Source: Deltaproteobacteria bacterium | GTDB taxonomy: Bacteria > Myxococcota_A > Polyangia > Haliangiales > J016 | Direction: 5' to 3' | Length of the DNA stretch: 47,862 nt | Assembly (NCBI GenBank): GCA_003696105.1 | Contig: RFGE01000056.1 | Span: forward strand, 1-47,862 | Part shown: one piece after another, positions 39,340 to 47,862 of the stretch | Layout: every line of letters begins with the position of its first letter | Position numbering within the stretch: position 1 is the first letter of the stretch | Notes under the pieces: model-generated | Databases searched by the model: none | Told to the model about the DNA's origin: nothing | Seen by the model: only the letters and a program-made list of their open reading frames with translations | Position numbers and translations under genes: made by a program

Positions 39340-40593
39340 ATGAATTACAAGGTTGCCGACATCAAGCTCGCCGACGCCGGTCGGCTCAAGATCGAGTGGG
39401 CGGAGTCGCGGATGCCCGTGTTGATGCAACTCCGCGAGCAGGGCAAGAAGGACAAGCCGCTGGCCGGTATGCGCATCGCGGGGTGCCTGCACGTCACGAA
39501 GGAGACCGCGGTGCTCGTGCGCACGCTCATCGCCGCGGGCGCCGAAGTGAGCTGGTCGGGCTGCAATCCGCTGTCGACCAACGACGAGGTCGCGGCCGCG
39601 CTCGCCGCCGAGGGCGTGCCGGTGTACGCGTGGCACGGCCTGTCGACCGAGGAGTTTTACTGGTGTATCGAGCGGACGCTCGACTTCCAGCCGACGCTGA
39701 CCCTCGACGACGGCGCCGATCTCATCTTCACGATCCACAACAAGCACCCGGACCTCGCGGCCAAGGTGATCGGCGGCACGGAGGAGACCACCACGGGGGT
39801 CCACCGGCTGCGCGCGATGGCGGCCGACGGCAAGCTGAAGTACCCGGTCTACGCGGTCAACGACAGCGAGACCAAGTGGGATTTCGACAACGTCTACGGA
39901 ACGGGACAGTCGTCGCTCGACGGCATCCTGCGCGCCAGCAGCGTGCTGTTGGCCGGCAAGACCTTCGTGGTCGGCGGCTACGGTCACTGCGGCCGCGGCG
40001 TCGCGATGCGCGCCAAGGGCATGGGGGCGAACGTCGTCGTCACCGAGGTCAAGCCGACCGCGGCGCTCAAGGCGGTGCTCGAGGGCTTCCGGGTCATGCC
40101 CATGGATGAAGCCGCCAAGATCGGCGACATCTTCATCACCGCCACCGGCATGAAGGACGTGATCGTCGGCCGCCACTTCGACGTGATGAAGGACGGTGCG
40201 CTGGTGTGCAACACCGGGCACTACGACTGCGAGATCAATCTCGAGGACCTCGCGCAGCGCGCCAAGGGCAAGCGCGAGATTCGCGCGAACAACGAGGAGT
40301 ACACGCTCGCGGACGGCCGGCGCATCTACGTGCTCGGCCAGGGGCGTCTGATCAACCTCGCTGCGGCCGAGGGCCATCCATCAGAGGTGATGGACATGTC
40401 GTTCGCCAACCAGTACCTGGCGCTGTGCCGGCTCGCGCAGGGCAAGGAGAAGCTCGAAAACAAGGTGTACGAGCTGCCGCCCGAGCTGGATCAAGAACTG
40501 GCCGGGATCAAGCTGTCGACGATGGGCATCGCGATCGACCAGCTCACGCCCGAGCAGATCGCGTACGAGACGGACTACGCGGCGGGCACCTGA
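39340..40593 (+). CDS. ahcY: S-adenosylhomocysteine hydrolase
   Basis: AhcY hydrolyses S-adenosylhomocysteine, the product of methyltransferases such as TrmB and RsmH, to adenosine and homocysteine using bound NAD. The 417-residue protein has CLHVTKETAVL (about 49-59), SGCNPLSTNDE, VNDSETKWDFDNVYGTGQS, the NAD-binding VGGYGHCGRGVAMRAKGMGA, NTGHYDCEI and GHPSEVMDMSF. It is the short form found in archaea and thermophiles, lacking the longer insert of many bacterial and eukaryotic AhcY proteins and the C-terminal Lys-Tyr tail. No SAH riboswitch is seen upstream. It is divergent from the kinase operon (112 bases). Confidence 0.96.
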   Translation: MNYKVADIKLADAGRLKIEWAESRMPVLMQLREQGKKDKPLAGMRIAGCLHVTKETAVLVRTLIAAGAEVSWSGCNPLSTNDEVAAALAAEGVPVYAWHGLSTEEFYWCIERTLDFQPTLTLDDGADLIFTIHNKHPDLAAKVIGGTEETTTGVHRLRAMAADGKLKYPVYAVNDSETKWDFDNVYGTGQSSLDGILRASSVLLAGKTFVVGGYGHCGRGVAMRAKGMGANVVVTEVKPTAALKAVLEGFRVMPMDEAAKIGDIFITATGMKDVIVGRHFDVMKDGALVCNTGHYDCEINLEDLAQRAKGKREIRANNEEYTLADGRRIYVLGQGRLINLAAAEGHPSEVMDMSFANQYLALCRLAQGKEKLENKVYELPPELDQELAGIKLSTMGIAIDQLTPEQIAYETDYAAGT

Positions 40594-40654
40594 CCTGCCG
40601 CGCGCGCGGGGTTCGGCGGCGCGAGGCGGACCGCCGGGGGTGGGCGCGCCTCCG

Positions 40655-42418
40655 TCAGTACAGGCAGACTGCCGTATCGCCGGCGGTGGTGCACGCGCCG
40701 CCGAGCGGGCACGGCACGGCCGCGGCCGGATCGCACGCGACCCAGCAGCGGGGCGCGCCGTCGGCGCCGGCGGCGCAGGCCAGCCCGTCGTCGCACGGGG
40801 CGTCGTCCGCGCGGCCGCAGCGCGCGCCCAGATGCCCGTCGGTCGTCTCTGCGTCCGCGTACACGATTCGGCCGCGCACGCCGCCGCCGTCCGTGTCCGG
40901 CGGCGCCATGCTCGCGTCGGACCACGCGAGCGCGAACGCATCCGCCAGCGCCGCGATCGATGGGCCATCCTGGTCCCCCGGCAGCGTCGTGTTCGCGATC
41001 GCGGGGGCGCCGATCGGGAGTCCGGTCGGATCGAGCGCACGAAACCACACGCCACAGCCCTGGCCGTCGCCGTCGGCGCCGCACTGGCTCCACACCGCGC
41101 CGACGACGCCGTCGCCGCGGCGCGCCAGCGCGGGAGCGGTCGAGTTGAACGCAGGTTGTATGTCGAACGGGTGGATGATCGCACCCCCGACCGCGGCGCC
41201 GTTCGGCGCGGCGTAGCGGCCGATGACCAATGCGCCCGCGGCCAGACGGGGATCGTCGCCGGTGCGCACATTGTAGGCGATCAGCGCGGTGTCGGCCGAC
41301 AGCGCGACGACCTTGGGCGCGAACGCGTCACCGTCGGCGAACGTCGTGATGCGCGCATTGCCGACCGACGCCGGCGTTCCGTCGTCGCGGAAGAACCGCG
41401 CGCGCACGTTCGCCGGCGCGAAGAAGTCGTCGGCTTGCGTCCACACCGCGACGAAGCTGCGGCCAGTCGGACCGCCGGCGACGTGCGGCAAATCGGCCCG
41501 GCCCGATTCCGGGCCGCTCACCGCGAAGTCGAGGTCGTCCCCGGTGACCGTATTGGTAACCGGCTGCCCTTGGCTCGACAGCAGCCGCCCGCGCACGAAC
41601 GCCCCGCCGTCGCCATCGCTTTCGATCCACGCGACGAGGTACTCGCCGGTCGCCAGCGCGGTCACCGCCGGGGCGCGCGGCGACTGGCCGCCGGTCGACA
41701 CGACCGTCTCGAACGCCGACACGTGCGCTCCGCGGTCGGTGATCGCGACTGCCTTGATCGCGTCCGACGTCTGCCACGCAATGAGGGCCGTCGTTCCGTT
41801 GGACGCGACCGCGGGCACGGCGGTGAACTCGTCGGTCCGGTTTGCGATGAACTCACCGTCGTCCATCGTCGTGTCGTTGACCGCTGGCGTGCCGGTGGCG
41901 TCGAACCGGCGCGCGAGCACGTCACAGCGCCCGAGCGTGGCGCAGTCGTTGACGTACGTGGCCACGAACCCATCGGCGAGCGGCGCGAGCTGCCGGCCCG
42001 ACAGGTTCGGGTCGAACGTGAGCCTCTGCGTACCCGCGATCGCGTCGTTGATCGGAAAGTCCGTCGGCTCGAGCAGCACGTCGGCGTCGGCGCGGCCGTC
42101 GGGGACGATGGCGACCGTGGTCGCACCGCGGCCGCGAAGGGCGCCCTCGCCGTCGAGCCCGTCGACCTCGACGGTCAGGTCGCCGGCGCGCCCGGTCGGC
42201 GTCACGGTGAACGTCACCGGCGGCGCCCGGCCTTCGAGATCGAACTGCTCGGACACCGCGGCCGTGGCGTTGCGCACCGTCACCGCGAGTCGCGCGAGGC
42301 GCGTCACGGCGGGCCGGGCGCGCACCGTGACCACGACGACCGTCACCGGGTCCGGGTCGCCGCACGCGAGCAGCGCGAGCCCGACCGCGCACCCCATCGC
42401 CAGCCCCCGACCCGTCAT
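40655..42418 (-). CDS. large surface lipoprotein with Cys-rich C terminus
   Basis: A 587-residue predicted lipoprotein: signal peptide with lipobox LLAC (Cys19), then an N-terminal beta-rich part (VTVRNATAAV, VEVDGLDGEG). The middle is a run of repeated units of about 50-70 residues with patterns such as ALIAWQTSD, YLVAWIESDGDGG, FVAVWTQADD and FALAWSDAS, resembling beta-propeller blades. The C terminus holds eight or more cysteines within about 60 residues, a feature of myxobacterial surface proteins. I do not recognise a named family. It is the third gene of the kinase-TPR-lipoprotein operon and overlaps the TPR gene (ATGA). Confidence 0.75.
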   Translation of the reverse strand: MTGRGLAMGCAVGLALLACGDPDPVTVVVVTVRARPAVTRLARLAVTVRNATAAVSEQFDLEGRAPPVTFTVTPTGRAGDLTVEVDGLDGEGALRGRGATTVAIVPDGRADADVLLEPTDFPINDAIAGTQRLTFDPNLSGRQLAPLADGFVATYVNDCATLGRCDVLARRFDATGTPAVNDTTMDDGEFIANRTDEFTAVPAVASNGTTALIAWQTSDAIKAVAITDRGAHVSAFETVVSTGGQSPRAPAVTALATGEYLVAWIESDGDGGAFVRGRLLSSQGQPVTNTVTGDDLDFAVSGPESGRADLPHVAGGPTGRSFVAVWTQADDFFAPANVRARFFRDDGTPASVGNARITTFADGDAFAPKVVALSADTALIAYNVRTGDDPRLAAGALVIGRYAAPNGAAVGGAIIHPFDIQPAFNSTAPALARRGDGVVGAVWSQCGADGDGQGCGVWFRALDPTGLPIGAPAIANTTLPGDQDGPSIAALADAFALAWSDASMAPPDTDGGGVRGRIVYADAETTDGHLGARCGRADDAPCDDGLACAAGADGAPRCWVACDPAAAVPCPLGGACTTAGDTAVCLY

Positions 42419-42984
42419 TTGGGGAAGTCCAGATTGCCCAGGTCCGACGGGGGAATGCCGCCGCCGTCGTCGCTGCGGGCGACAGCGTAGGCGCCGAGGC
42501 CGAGGGCGACGACCGCGACGCCGCCCGCGACGTACCACCAGCGGCTCGTGCGCCGTGCCGTTCGCGCCGGCGGCGCGGGGGCCGTGGCCGGTTCCGCGAG
42601 TCGCCGGCCGTCGCGGAGCCGGCGCTGTCGTCGTCGCCGGCGCTCGAGATCGCGGATCAGCGCTTCGACCGCGGCGCGGTTGGGCGCGTTCGGCGCGAGC
42701 TTGAGGTACTTGCGGTACGTGAAGATCGCGTCGTCGAGGTTGCCGAGGTTGCGATGGCACTGCGCGACGTTGAACAAGAACTGCGGCAGCGGCTTGGCCT
42801 CGAAGGCGGCCTCGTACTCGGCGAGCGCCTCGCGGAACCGGCCGAGGGCAAACAGCGCCTCGCCGCGTTCGAAGTGCGCCCGCGCCCGCGCGGTGGCCCG
42901 GTCCGGGCGCTCGTCCGCCTGTGCCGCGGGCGGCGGGACGATCGAGGCGACGACGACGGCGACGGCGAGCGCGGCGCGAGACAT
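42415..42984 (-). CDS. TPR protein with signal peptide and C-terminal membrane helix
   Basis: A 189-residue protein: signal peptide (about 1-23), a TPR pair about 32-110 (AHFERGEALFALGRFREAL, FNVAQCHRNLGNLDDAI), an Arg-rich stretch, then a membrane helix about 150-168 and a short acidic tail. The layout, an exported TPR domain with a tail anchor, is common next to kinases in Myxococcota. It lies 28 bases after the kinase and overlaps the lipoprotein gene. The role is unknown; a scaffold is possible. Confidence 0.78.
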   Translation of the reverse strand: MSRAALAVAVVVASIVPPPAAQADERPDRATARARAHFERGEALFALGRFREALAEYEAAFEAKPLPQFLFNVAQCHRNLGNLDDAIFTYRKYLKLAPNAPNRAAVEALIRDLERRRRRQRRLRDGRRLAEPATAPAPPARTARRTSRWWYVAGGVAVVALGLGAYAVARSDDGGGIPPSDLGNLDFPK

Positions 42985-43012
42985 GGTGATCGGTGCCGGG
43001 GCGGGCGGCGAG

Positions 43013-44962
43013 TCAGCGGGCTTCGAACGGGTTGAGCGTATCCTCCGGGTCGATGGTAGCCGGTTTGGGCGGGAGCCGGGGGGGCGCGGCGTCGGGTCGT
43101 GGCGCCGCGCTCGCGGCGGGGTGTCGAGACGCGCCGGCGTCGGCACGGGGGACGGGCTCCGCGTCGAGGGGGCGCAGCTCGACGTGGCGCGCGCTCGGAG
43201 GACTCGCGAGCGGCACGCGCACGGTCTGCGGTGCGTAGCCGCGGCGCCGCACGATGAACTCGCGGTCGACCAACGAACCGCCGTCGCCCGGATCGATCGC
43301 CACGTCGCACGGGGTGCGGCACCGGCGCACTCCGTCTCGCGCCGCGATCACGTCGGCGCCCGGCGGCGACGACGTGATCCGGATGGTGACGAGCGCCGGC
43401 GGCGCGGGCGCGGCCGGCGACGTCAGCGGAAGCGGTGTCGCGACCGGCCGGCTTTCGACCGGCACGGCGGCCGACTGCGCGGGGACAGCCGGCATCGCCG
43501 GCGCGCGGTCGCCGCTCGCGGCCAGGTAGAACGCCAGCCCTGCGGCCGCGCCGAGCGCGACGGCACCGGCCGCGAACCCCACCGCCCGCGTCGGTCGACG
43601 GCCCGGTCGCCGGGTCGGCGCGGTGACCTCGGCGGCCGCGCGCGCGACCCCGGCGCCCGACCCGGTCGCCGGCGGTAGAGCGTGCGGCGGGGCGACGCCG
43701 GCCGCGGGCAGAGCGAACACCGGGGCGCCGGTCTCGATCGCCCCGAGCAGCGCGAGCAAGTCGGCGCGGAGATCCTCCATCGTCGGATAGCGCGCGTCGG
43801 GGCTCTTTTCGATGCACCGGAGGATGACCCGTTCCAGGTTCGGATCGATCCCCGCGCCGCCCGCCGTCTGCCGCGGCGGCGTCGGCCGCTCGTTGAGGTG
43901 GAGCCGCACGTACTCGCCGAACGATCGCGCGCGAAACATGGGCTCACCGCAAAACAGTTCGTACATGATCGCACCGACCGCGTAGATGTCCGCGCGTCCG
44001 TCGACTTGCAGCCCTCCGGCCTGTTCGGGAGACATGTACGCGGGCGTCCCGACGACCGCGCCGGCCTTGGTTTCCCAGCCCACGTCGACGTCGTGCGCGA
44101 TGAGCTTGGCGACGCCGAAGTCGAGCAGCTTGACGAGGTCGGCGCCGTCGGGCGACGTCACGACGAACACGTTGTCGGGCTTCATGTCGCGGTGGACGAT
44201 GCCCACGCGGTGAGCCGCCCCGAGGCCGTCGGCGATCTGCGCCAGGAGCGCCAGCGCGCGCGGCACGGTGAGCGCGCCGGGCGCGCGCATCAGCTCCGAC
44301 AGAGGTTGTCCCCGCAACAGTTCCATGATGATGAACACCGACCCGTCGTCGAGTTCGACGAAGTCGGTCACGTCGACGATGTTGCGGTGGCGAATCTTGT
44401 TGACCGCGCGCGCTTCTTGGAAGAACCGCGCGACCGAGTCGCGGCGCTCGGCGTACTGCGGTTTGAGCACCTTCAGCGCGACCTCGCGCCCGAGCTTGAT
44501 GTGCTCGGCGCGGTAGACCCAGCCCATTCCGCCGCGGCCGATGAGCTCGAGCAGCCGATAGTTGCCGAGCACCCGGCCGACGCTTTCGTGTGGTTGGGTG
44601 GAGCCGGCTGCGCGCCGTCGGCGCGGGTGCGCTTCGGCGGGAGAGCTGCCGTCCGCGAGCGGAGACGTATAGCGGCCGGTGGCGTCGTCGCCGGCGCCGC
44701 CGACGTCGCCCGGCCGGCGCGTGTGCGGGCGCGCCCTCGCGCGCGGGCTGTCCGCGCGCGTTTCCGCGGCGGCCGATGCTCTCCGCGGCGGCGCGGCGGT
44801 GCCGGCAGCCCCGGCCCCCGGGGCCGATGCAGCGGCGCTGTCGAGATCTTCCGTCGGCGCCACCGGAGCGTACCCCGGTGCCGGAGCGAGCGCGCTGCCG
44901 TCCTGCGGGCACTGGCCCACTCCCGGCGGATACTTGCTGTGGCAGCGCGGACAGACGAACAT
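43013..44962 (-). CDS. Ser/Thr protein kinase with N-terminal zinc ribbon
   Basis: A 649-residue Hanks-type kinase. The N terminus has a Cys-rich ribbon (CPRCHSKYPP with Cys4 and Cys7; Cys18 in QCPQDG), then a long Pro/Ala/Arg linker. The kinase domain has IGRGGMGWVY (141-150), Lys164, HRDMKPDN (His257-Asp259), DFG (281-283) and GTPAYMSPEQ. A membrane helix lies about 461-483, and the outer part includes a PEGA-like stretch (RITSSPPGADVIAARDG). Only three ribbon cysteines are seen, so zinc binding would need another ligand. It heads a three-gene operon with the TPR and lipoprotein genes. The ATG at 44962 gives the ribbon at the very N terminus. Confidence 0.92.
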   Translation of the reverse strand: MFVCPRCHSKYPPGVGQCPQDGSALAPAPGYAPVAPTEDLDSAAASAPGAGAAGTAAPPRRASAAAETRADSPRARARPHTRRPGDVGGAGDDATGRYTSPLADGSSPAEAHPRRRRAAGSTQPHESVGRVLGNYRLLELIGRGGMGWVYRAEHIKLGREVALKVLKPQYAERRDSVARFFQEARAVNKIRHRNIVDVTDFVELDDGSVFIIMELLRGQPLSELMRAPGALTVPRALALLAQIADGLGAAHRVGIVHRDMKPDNVFVVTSPDGADLVKLLDFGVAKLIAHDVDVGWETKAGAVVGTPAYMSPEQAGGLQVDGRADIYAVGAIMYELFCGEPMFRARSFGEYVRLHLNERPTPPRQTAGGAGIDPNLERVILRCIEKSPDARYPTMEDLRADLLALLGAIETGAPVFALPAAGVAPPHALPPATGSGAGVARAAAEVTAPTRRPGRRPTRAVGFAAGAVALGAAAGLAFYLAASGDRAPAMPAVPAQSAAVPVESRPVATPLPLTSPAAPAPPALVTIRITSSPPGADVIAARDGVRRCRTPCDVAIDPGDGGSLVDREFIVRRRGYAPQTVRVPLASPPSARHVELRPLDAEPVPRADAGASRHPAASAAPRPDAAPPRLPPKPATIDPEDTLNPFEAR

Positions 44963-45065
44963 GGCACACCCCGGCACCGGCCCGTCGCGGCGCCAAGCAA
45001 ATCATACGCCGAACGGCCCGCCGACGCCGGTGGGAACGCAACCCGCGTCGCCGGGTGGCGAGGGC

Positions 45066-46487
45066 TTACGGTCGCCGGCGTCGCCGTCGCCGTCGCCGGG
45101 GGATCACGAACAGGGCGGACGCAAACGCGAGGCTGCACCCGCACGTCCCGCCGCCGCCGCCGGACCCGGCGTCCGCGCGTGGCCCGCCGTCGCCGCCCGG
45201 CCCGCCGTCGCCGCTCGGCCCCGCGTCGCCGCCCGATCCACCGCACGCCGGACCCGGGTCGATCCCGAACATCGCCGCGAGGGTGCACCAGCGCGCACCC
45301 GCGCAGATCTCTGCCTGCGCGGTGCCGGCCGGGCACTGCTTCGGCCCGACGATCTCGCTGAACCGCATCACCGGCGTCCAGCTGTCGCCGCCGTCGGCAG
45401 ACCGCACGACCGCCGCGCGCACGCTCGGGTCGAGTTCCATGTCCGGATCCCAGTTTTCGCTGCACGCGAACAGCGCGCCGTCGCCTCGCTGCCGTACGCA
45501 CCAGACCCGGGGCGACACCGCGACCGGCGCCCAGGTTGCGCCGCCGTCGGTCGACCGGTGCAGGCCGCCCAGCGGCGAGCCCGCCAGATAGCGACCGTCG
45601 TCGAGTTGGGTGACGCGGATCCGACCGGGCGGGTCGGACTGGTTGGCCACCTCGGCAGTGAGGCTGAGCACGCGGCTCCAGGTCGCGCCGGCGTTCGTCG
45701 ACCGGTACAGGCTCTGTTTCGTGACGTCCGGGTCGCCCGGTACGCGAGCGAGGACGACGTCCGGGGTCGTGCGGTCGACGACCTCGACGAACAGCTTCGC
45801 CTCGGCGGGGAGGCCGGCGGGAGTCACGGCGGTCCAGGTCGCTCCGCCGTCGTTGCTGCGAAACAGCAGCGTCTGTGCCGGCGAGAAGCCCCCGCTGCCG
45901 TCCGGTTGCGGGGGCACCCACCCGGATACGTACACGCGGTTGGGATCCGACGGCGCGACGCGGATCGTGTCGAACCAGCCGGTGTCGATGTGCAGGTTGC
46001 GCTGGGCGAACGTCGAGCCGTCCGCGCTTCGGTAGACGTCGTTCGGGCTCGCGCCGTCGGACGTGACCGCCCAGACGACGCCGTCGCGGTCGATCGCGAT
46101 GTCGCCGACGAAGCGCCCATCGAGCGGCCCGCCCACCGGTGCGAACGTGCAGCCGCCGTCGCGCGACACGTGCATGCCGAAGATCGTCGTGTTGAAGATC
46201 GTGCCGTCGGGCCGGATTGCGTACACCGGGTCGAACGTGTCGCAGCCGTTGAAGCCGCCGTCCCCCGGGCATGCGGCGTCCTCGCACACCCACTCGAACG
46301 TGGCGCCCCCGTCCGTGGACAGCAGGAACCCGAAGGTCACCGCCGCGAGCACCCAGTCGTCGTCGGCTGGATGGAAGCGGACGTCCGTCGGCGTCGGACG
46401 GCGCCCGTTGGCGTGTGCGACGGGCGCCGATGCCAGCGCATACGCGGCGACGGCGACAGCGACCAGACAGCGACAAACGGCAGTCAT
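45066..46487 (-). CDS. secreted BNR-type beta-propeller protein with MYXO-CTERM-like tail
   Basis: A 473-residue exported protein. After a signal peptide (1-27, ending AHA) come repeated BNR/Asp-box units of the form SxDGGxTW: LLSTDGGATFEW, VSRDGGCTF, FRSNDGGATW, YRSTNAGATW, HRSTDGGATW, VRSADGGDSW. This is the sialidase or photosynthesis-factor type of beta-propeller. Residues about 415-473 are a Gly/Asp-rich linker, a CGCS motif, a hydrophobic segment (LAFASALFVIP) and a run of arginines, i.e. a MYXO-CTERM-like sorting signal. The CGC type is processed by myxosortase, so the protein is probably anchored at the cell surface. No catalytic residues can be assigned. A GGGAGGA site precedes the ATG, and a promoter lies at 46512-46541. 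Confidence 0.88.
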   Translation of the reverse strand: MTAVCRCLVAVAVAAYALASAPVAHANGRRPTPTDVRFHPADDDWVLAAVTFGFLLSTDGGATFEWVCEDAACPGDGGFNGCDTFDPVYAIRPDGTIFNTTIFGMHVSRDGGCTFAPVGGPLDGRFVGDIAIDRDGVVWAVTSDGASPNDVYRSADGSTFAQRNLHIDTGWFDTIRVAPSDPNRVYVSGWVPPQPDGSGGFSPAQTLLFRSNDGGATWTAVTPAGLPAEAKLFVEVVDRTTPDVVLARVPGDPDVTKQSLYRSTNAGATWSRVLSLTAEVANQSDPPGRIRVTQLDDGRYLAGSPLGGLHRSTDGGATWAPVAVSPRVWCVRQRGDGALFACSENWDPDMELDPSVRAAVVRSADGGDSWTPVMRFSEIVGPKQCPAGTAQAEICAGARWCTLAAMFGIDPGPACGGSGGDAGPSGDGGPGGDGGPRADAGSGGGGGTCGCSLAFASALFVIPRRRRRRRRRP

Positions 46488-46511
46488 CGGTTCCTCCCGC
46501 GGAGCGCATCG

Positions 46512-46541
46512 ACTGTACGGCACGCGTGGGCCGGCGGACAA
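46512..46541 (-). promoter_or_regulatory. probable promoter of the BNR protein gene
   Basis: On the minus strand: TTGTCC (46541-46536), an 18-base spacer, TACAGT (46517-46512). The leader would be about 20 bases and includes the GGGAGGA site. Confidence 0.5.
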
Positions 46542-46697
46542 CCGTCATCGTGCGCGCGCGCTCCGCTCGCGGCGCATCGGGACGGCCAGCCGGGGCCGCG
46601 GCCGCGGAGCCCGGCGTTCGCGCGGCACGCGTTCCGCCGCGCGCGACCCATCCCAGGCGGTCCGTTCGCGAGCCGGCCCGGCGCCGCGGCGCCGCGG

Positions 46698-47862
46698 CTA
46701 GTACAGATACCCGAGCGTCACATAGCCGCCCAGGTAGCGATCCATCGCGCCGCCGACGTCGAGGCTGTTGAGGTCGCCGTCGCGGCCGCTCGACAGCTTG
46801 CCGGCGCCCGGCTGGAATGCGTAGCCGACCGCGGTCACCGTGCCGCCGAGTCGGACGAGCCAGTGCGCCGCGGCCTGGACCTCGACGGCGACGTCGCCCG
46901 ACACGCCGGTGACCTTCGACTTGCCGTACTGGTCCGGCTCGACGATCTGGCCGGCTTTGACGATCGCCATGAACTTGCCTTCGGCGGCCAACGCGATCCG
47001 CCGCGACAGCGGCAGGCGCAGCGCCAGCCCGGGGTCGACGTACGTGTAGGCCACATCCGGGACATCGACCACGACGCCGTCGGGCACGTTCGTCTTGTCG
47101 ATCGTGAACGACAGCTTGTTGTAGCCCACGCTCGCGATCAGCGACGGGTGGGTGTCCTTGCTGCCGAAGTTGTGGCGATACGCGACGTGGACACCCCAGC
47201 GCTGGCGCTGCGTCGGCAGCTTCACCGGGTTCATCTCGGCGTCGGCAATCTGCGACGACAGGCCGATGGAGCGCTCGATGTCGAACAGCACGCCGAGGTT
47301 CTTGCCCGCGCCGTCGCCATCGCCGGCCGCGAGGGGATAGACGGCGCCGGACACCACGACGCCGGGGGCGAACGCGCCCTTGTACTGCGACGGCGCCTGA
47401 TCCATCAGGTCGGGCCGGTAGGTGAACAGCAGGCTGCGCCCGATCGCGCTCGCGCCGACGTGGAGGCTCACGGCGGCGGTGCGTGCGGTCACGCCGCGGC
47501 GGTGGCGGCGCGGCTGGCGGTCGTCGTCCGGAGCGCGGTCGCGGTCGTCCCACTCGTCGTCGCGCCGGCGGCCGGCGCGGTCGTCGAACTCGTCGTCGTC
47601 GCCGCCGTCGTCCCACGCATCGTCCGCATCGTCGTCGTCCCACGCATCGTCCGCATCGTCGTCGTCCCACGCATCGTCCGCATCGTCGTCGCGCCGATCG
47701 GCGCGCACATCCTCGTCGCGGTCGTCGCTTCGAGCGCGCTCGGCCGCCGCCCGGCGGTCGGCGCGGCGGCTCCTGCGTCGTGCGCGGTCGTCGCGGTCGT
47801 CCCACTCGTCGTCGCCGCGGCCGTCGCGGTCGTCCCACTCCTCGCCGTCGCGGTCGCCGCGG
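46698..47862 (-). CDS. outer-membrane-type protein with Asp/Arg/Trp repeats (5' end outside the window)
   Basis: A partial gene of at least 388 residues; the frame stays open to the right edge, so the start lies outside. The first 120 or so visible residues are extremely rich in Asp, Arg and Trp (DDEWDDRD units), including three exact DDADDAWDD repeats encoded by the 27-base repeats. After about residue 125 comes a domain with alternating strands (VSLHVGASAIGRSLLF, RWGVHVAYRHNFGSK, LRLPLSRRIALAAEG, YVTLGYLY) typical of an outer-membrane beta-barrel, ending in an aromatic residue. I do not recognise the family. The low-complexity part could be a calcium or cation-binding, or periplasmic, segment. 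Confidence 0.7.
   Translation of the reverse strand, partial: RGDRDGEEWDDRDGRGDDEWDDRDDRARRRSRRADRRAAAERARSDDRDEDVRADRRDDDADDAWDDDDADDAWDDDDADDAWDDGGDDDEFDDRAGRRRDDEWDDRDRAPDDDRQPRRHRRGVTARTAAVSLHVGASAIGRSLLFTYRPDLMDQAPSQYKGAFAPGVVVSGAVYPLAAGDGDGAGKNLGVLFDIERSIGLSSQIADAEMNPVKLPTQRQRWGVHVAYRHNFGSKDTHPSLIASVGYNKLSFTIDKTNVPDGVVVDVPDVAYTYVDPGLALRLPLSRRIALAAEGKFMAIVKAGQIVEPDQYGKSKVTGVSGDVAVEVQAAAHWLVRLGGTVTAVGYAFQPGAGKLSSGRDGDLNSLDVGGAMDRYLGGYVTLGYLY
47607..47687 (-). repeat. three 27-base tandem repeats in a coding region
   Basis: Three copies at 47607-47633, 47634-47660 and 47661-47687, essentially identical, encode DDADDAWDD three times in frame. The period of 27 keeps the frame, so copy number can change without breaking the protein. 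Confidence 0.85.

Overview
The window looks like chromosomal DNA of a very GC-rich member of the Myxococcota (old deltaproteobacteria). The signs are a probable MYXO-CTERM sorting tail on a secreted beta-propeller protein, Hanks-type Ser/Thr kinases with periplasmic C-terminal parts, many lipoproteins with Asp/Ala/Pro-rich or Cys-rich linkers, a sigma-54 activator next to a PilZ-type response regulator, and strong G/C bias at third codon positions. The MurE half carries a DNPR motif, so the peptidoglycan should contain meso-diaminopimelate. I see no rRNA, tRNA, CRISPR, insertion sequence or phage gene.

Layout. 0.3-7.8 kb: housekeeping genes (pepA, a small basic protein, a DUF72 protein, a transaldolase-like aldolase, Nudix-trmB, uvrB, thiE). 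7.8-12.8 kb: envelope proteins on the minus strand, namely a metallophosphoesterase lipoprotein coupled to a C2/LecA-like lipoprotein, then a Cys-rich Pal-like lipoprotein coupled to a CpoB/YbgF protein and a small membrane protein. 12.8-15.7 kb: a divergent pair, a sigma-54 enhancer-binding response regulator and a REC-PilZ protein, sharing an unusually AT-rich control region. 15.7-16.1 kb: three hairpin-forming repeats. 16.1-30.8 kb: a division/cell-wall (dcw) cluster on the minus strand in the order rsmH-ftsL-ftsI-murE/murF-mraY-murD-ftsW-murG-murC-murB-ddl, with most junctions overlapping. 31.1-34.6 kb: a degenerate Fic protein, then argH-lysA. 34.6-47.9 kb: mostly envelope and signalling genes on the minus strand, with ahcY on the plus strand between two kinase operons.

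How it fits together. The dcw block makes UDP-MurNAc-pentapeptide and lipid II and the septal synthase; it has no mraZ at its head and no ftsQ-ftsA-ftsZ after ddl. LysA makes lysine from the same meso-DAP used by MurE. The two kinase operons each pair a transmembrane Ser/Thr kinase with TPR/PEGA or TPR/lipoprotein partners, which suggests envelope-directed signalling. The points most worth a second look are the MurE-MurF fusion, a Fic protein whose catalytic motif is rewritten, an endonuclease/phosphatase lipoprotein cut by one in-frame amber codon, the sigma-54 promoter with tandem upstream repeats, the hairpin repeat cluster, the five four-cysteine modules in the Pal-like protein, and a recurring promoter layout that puts the predicted transcription start at or within a few bases of the start codon.
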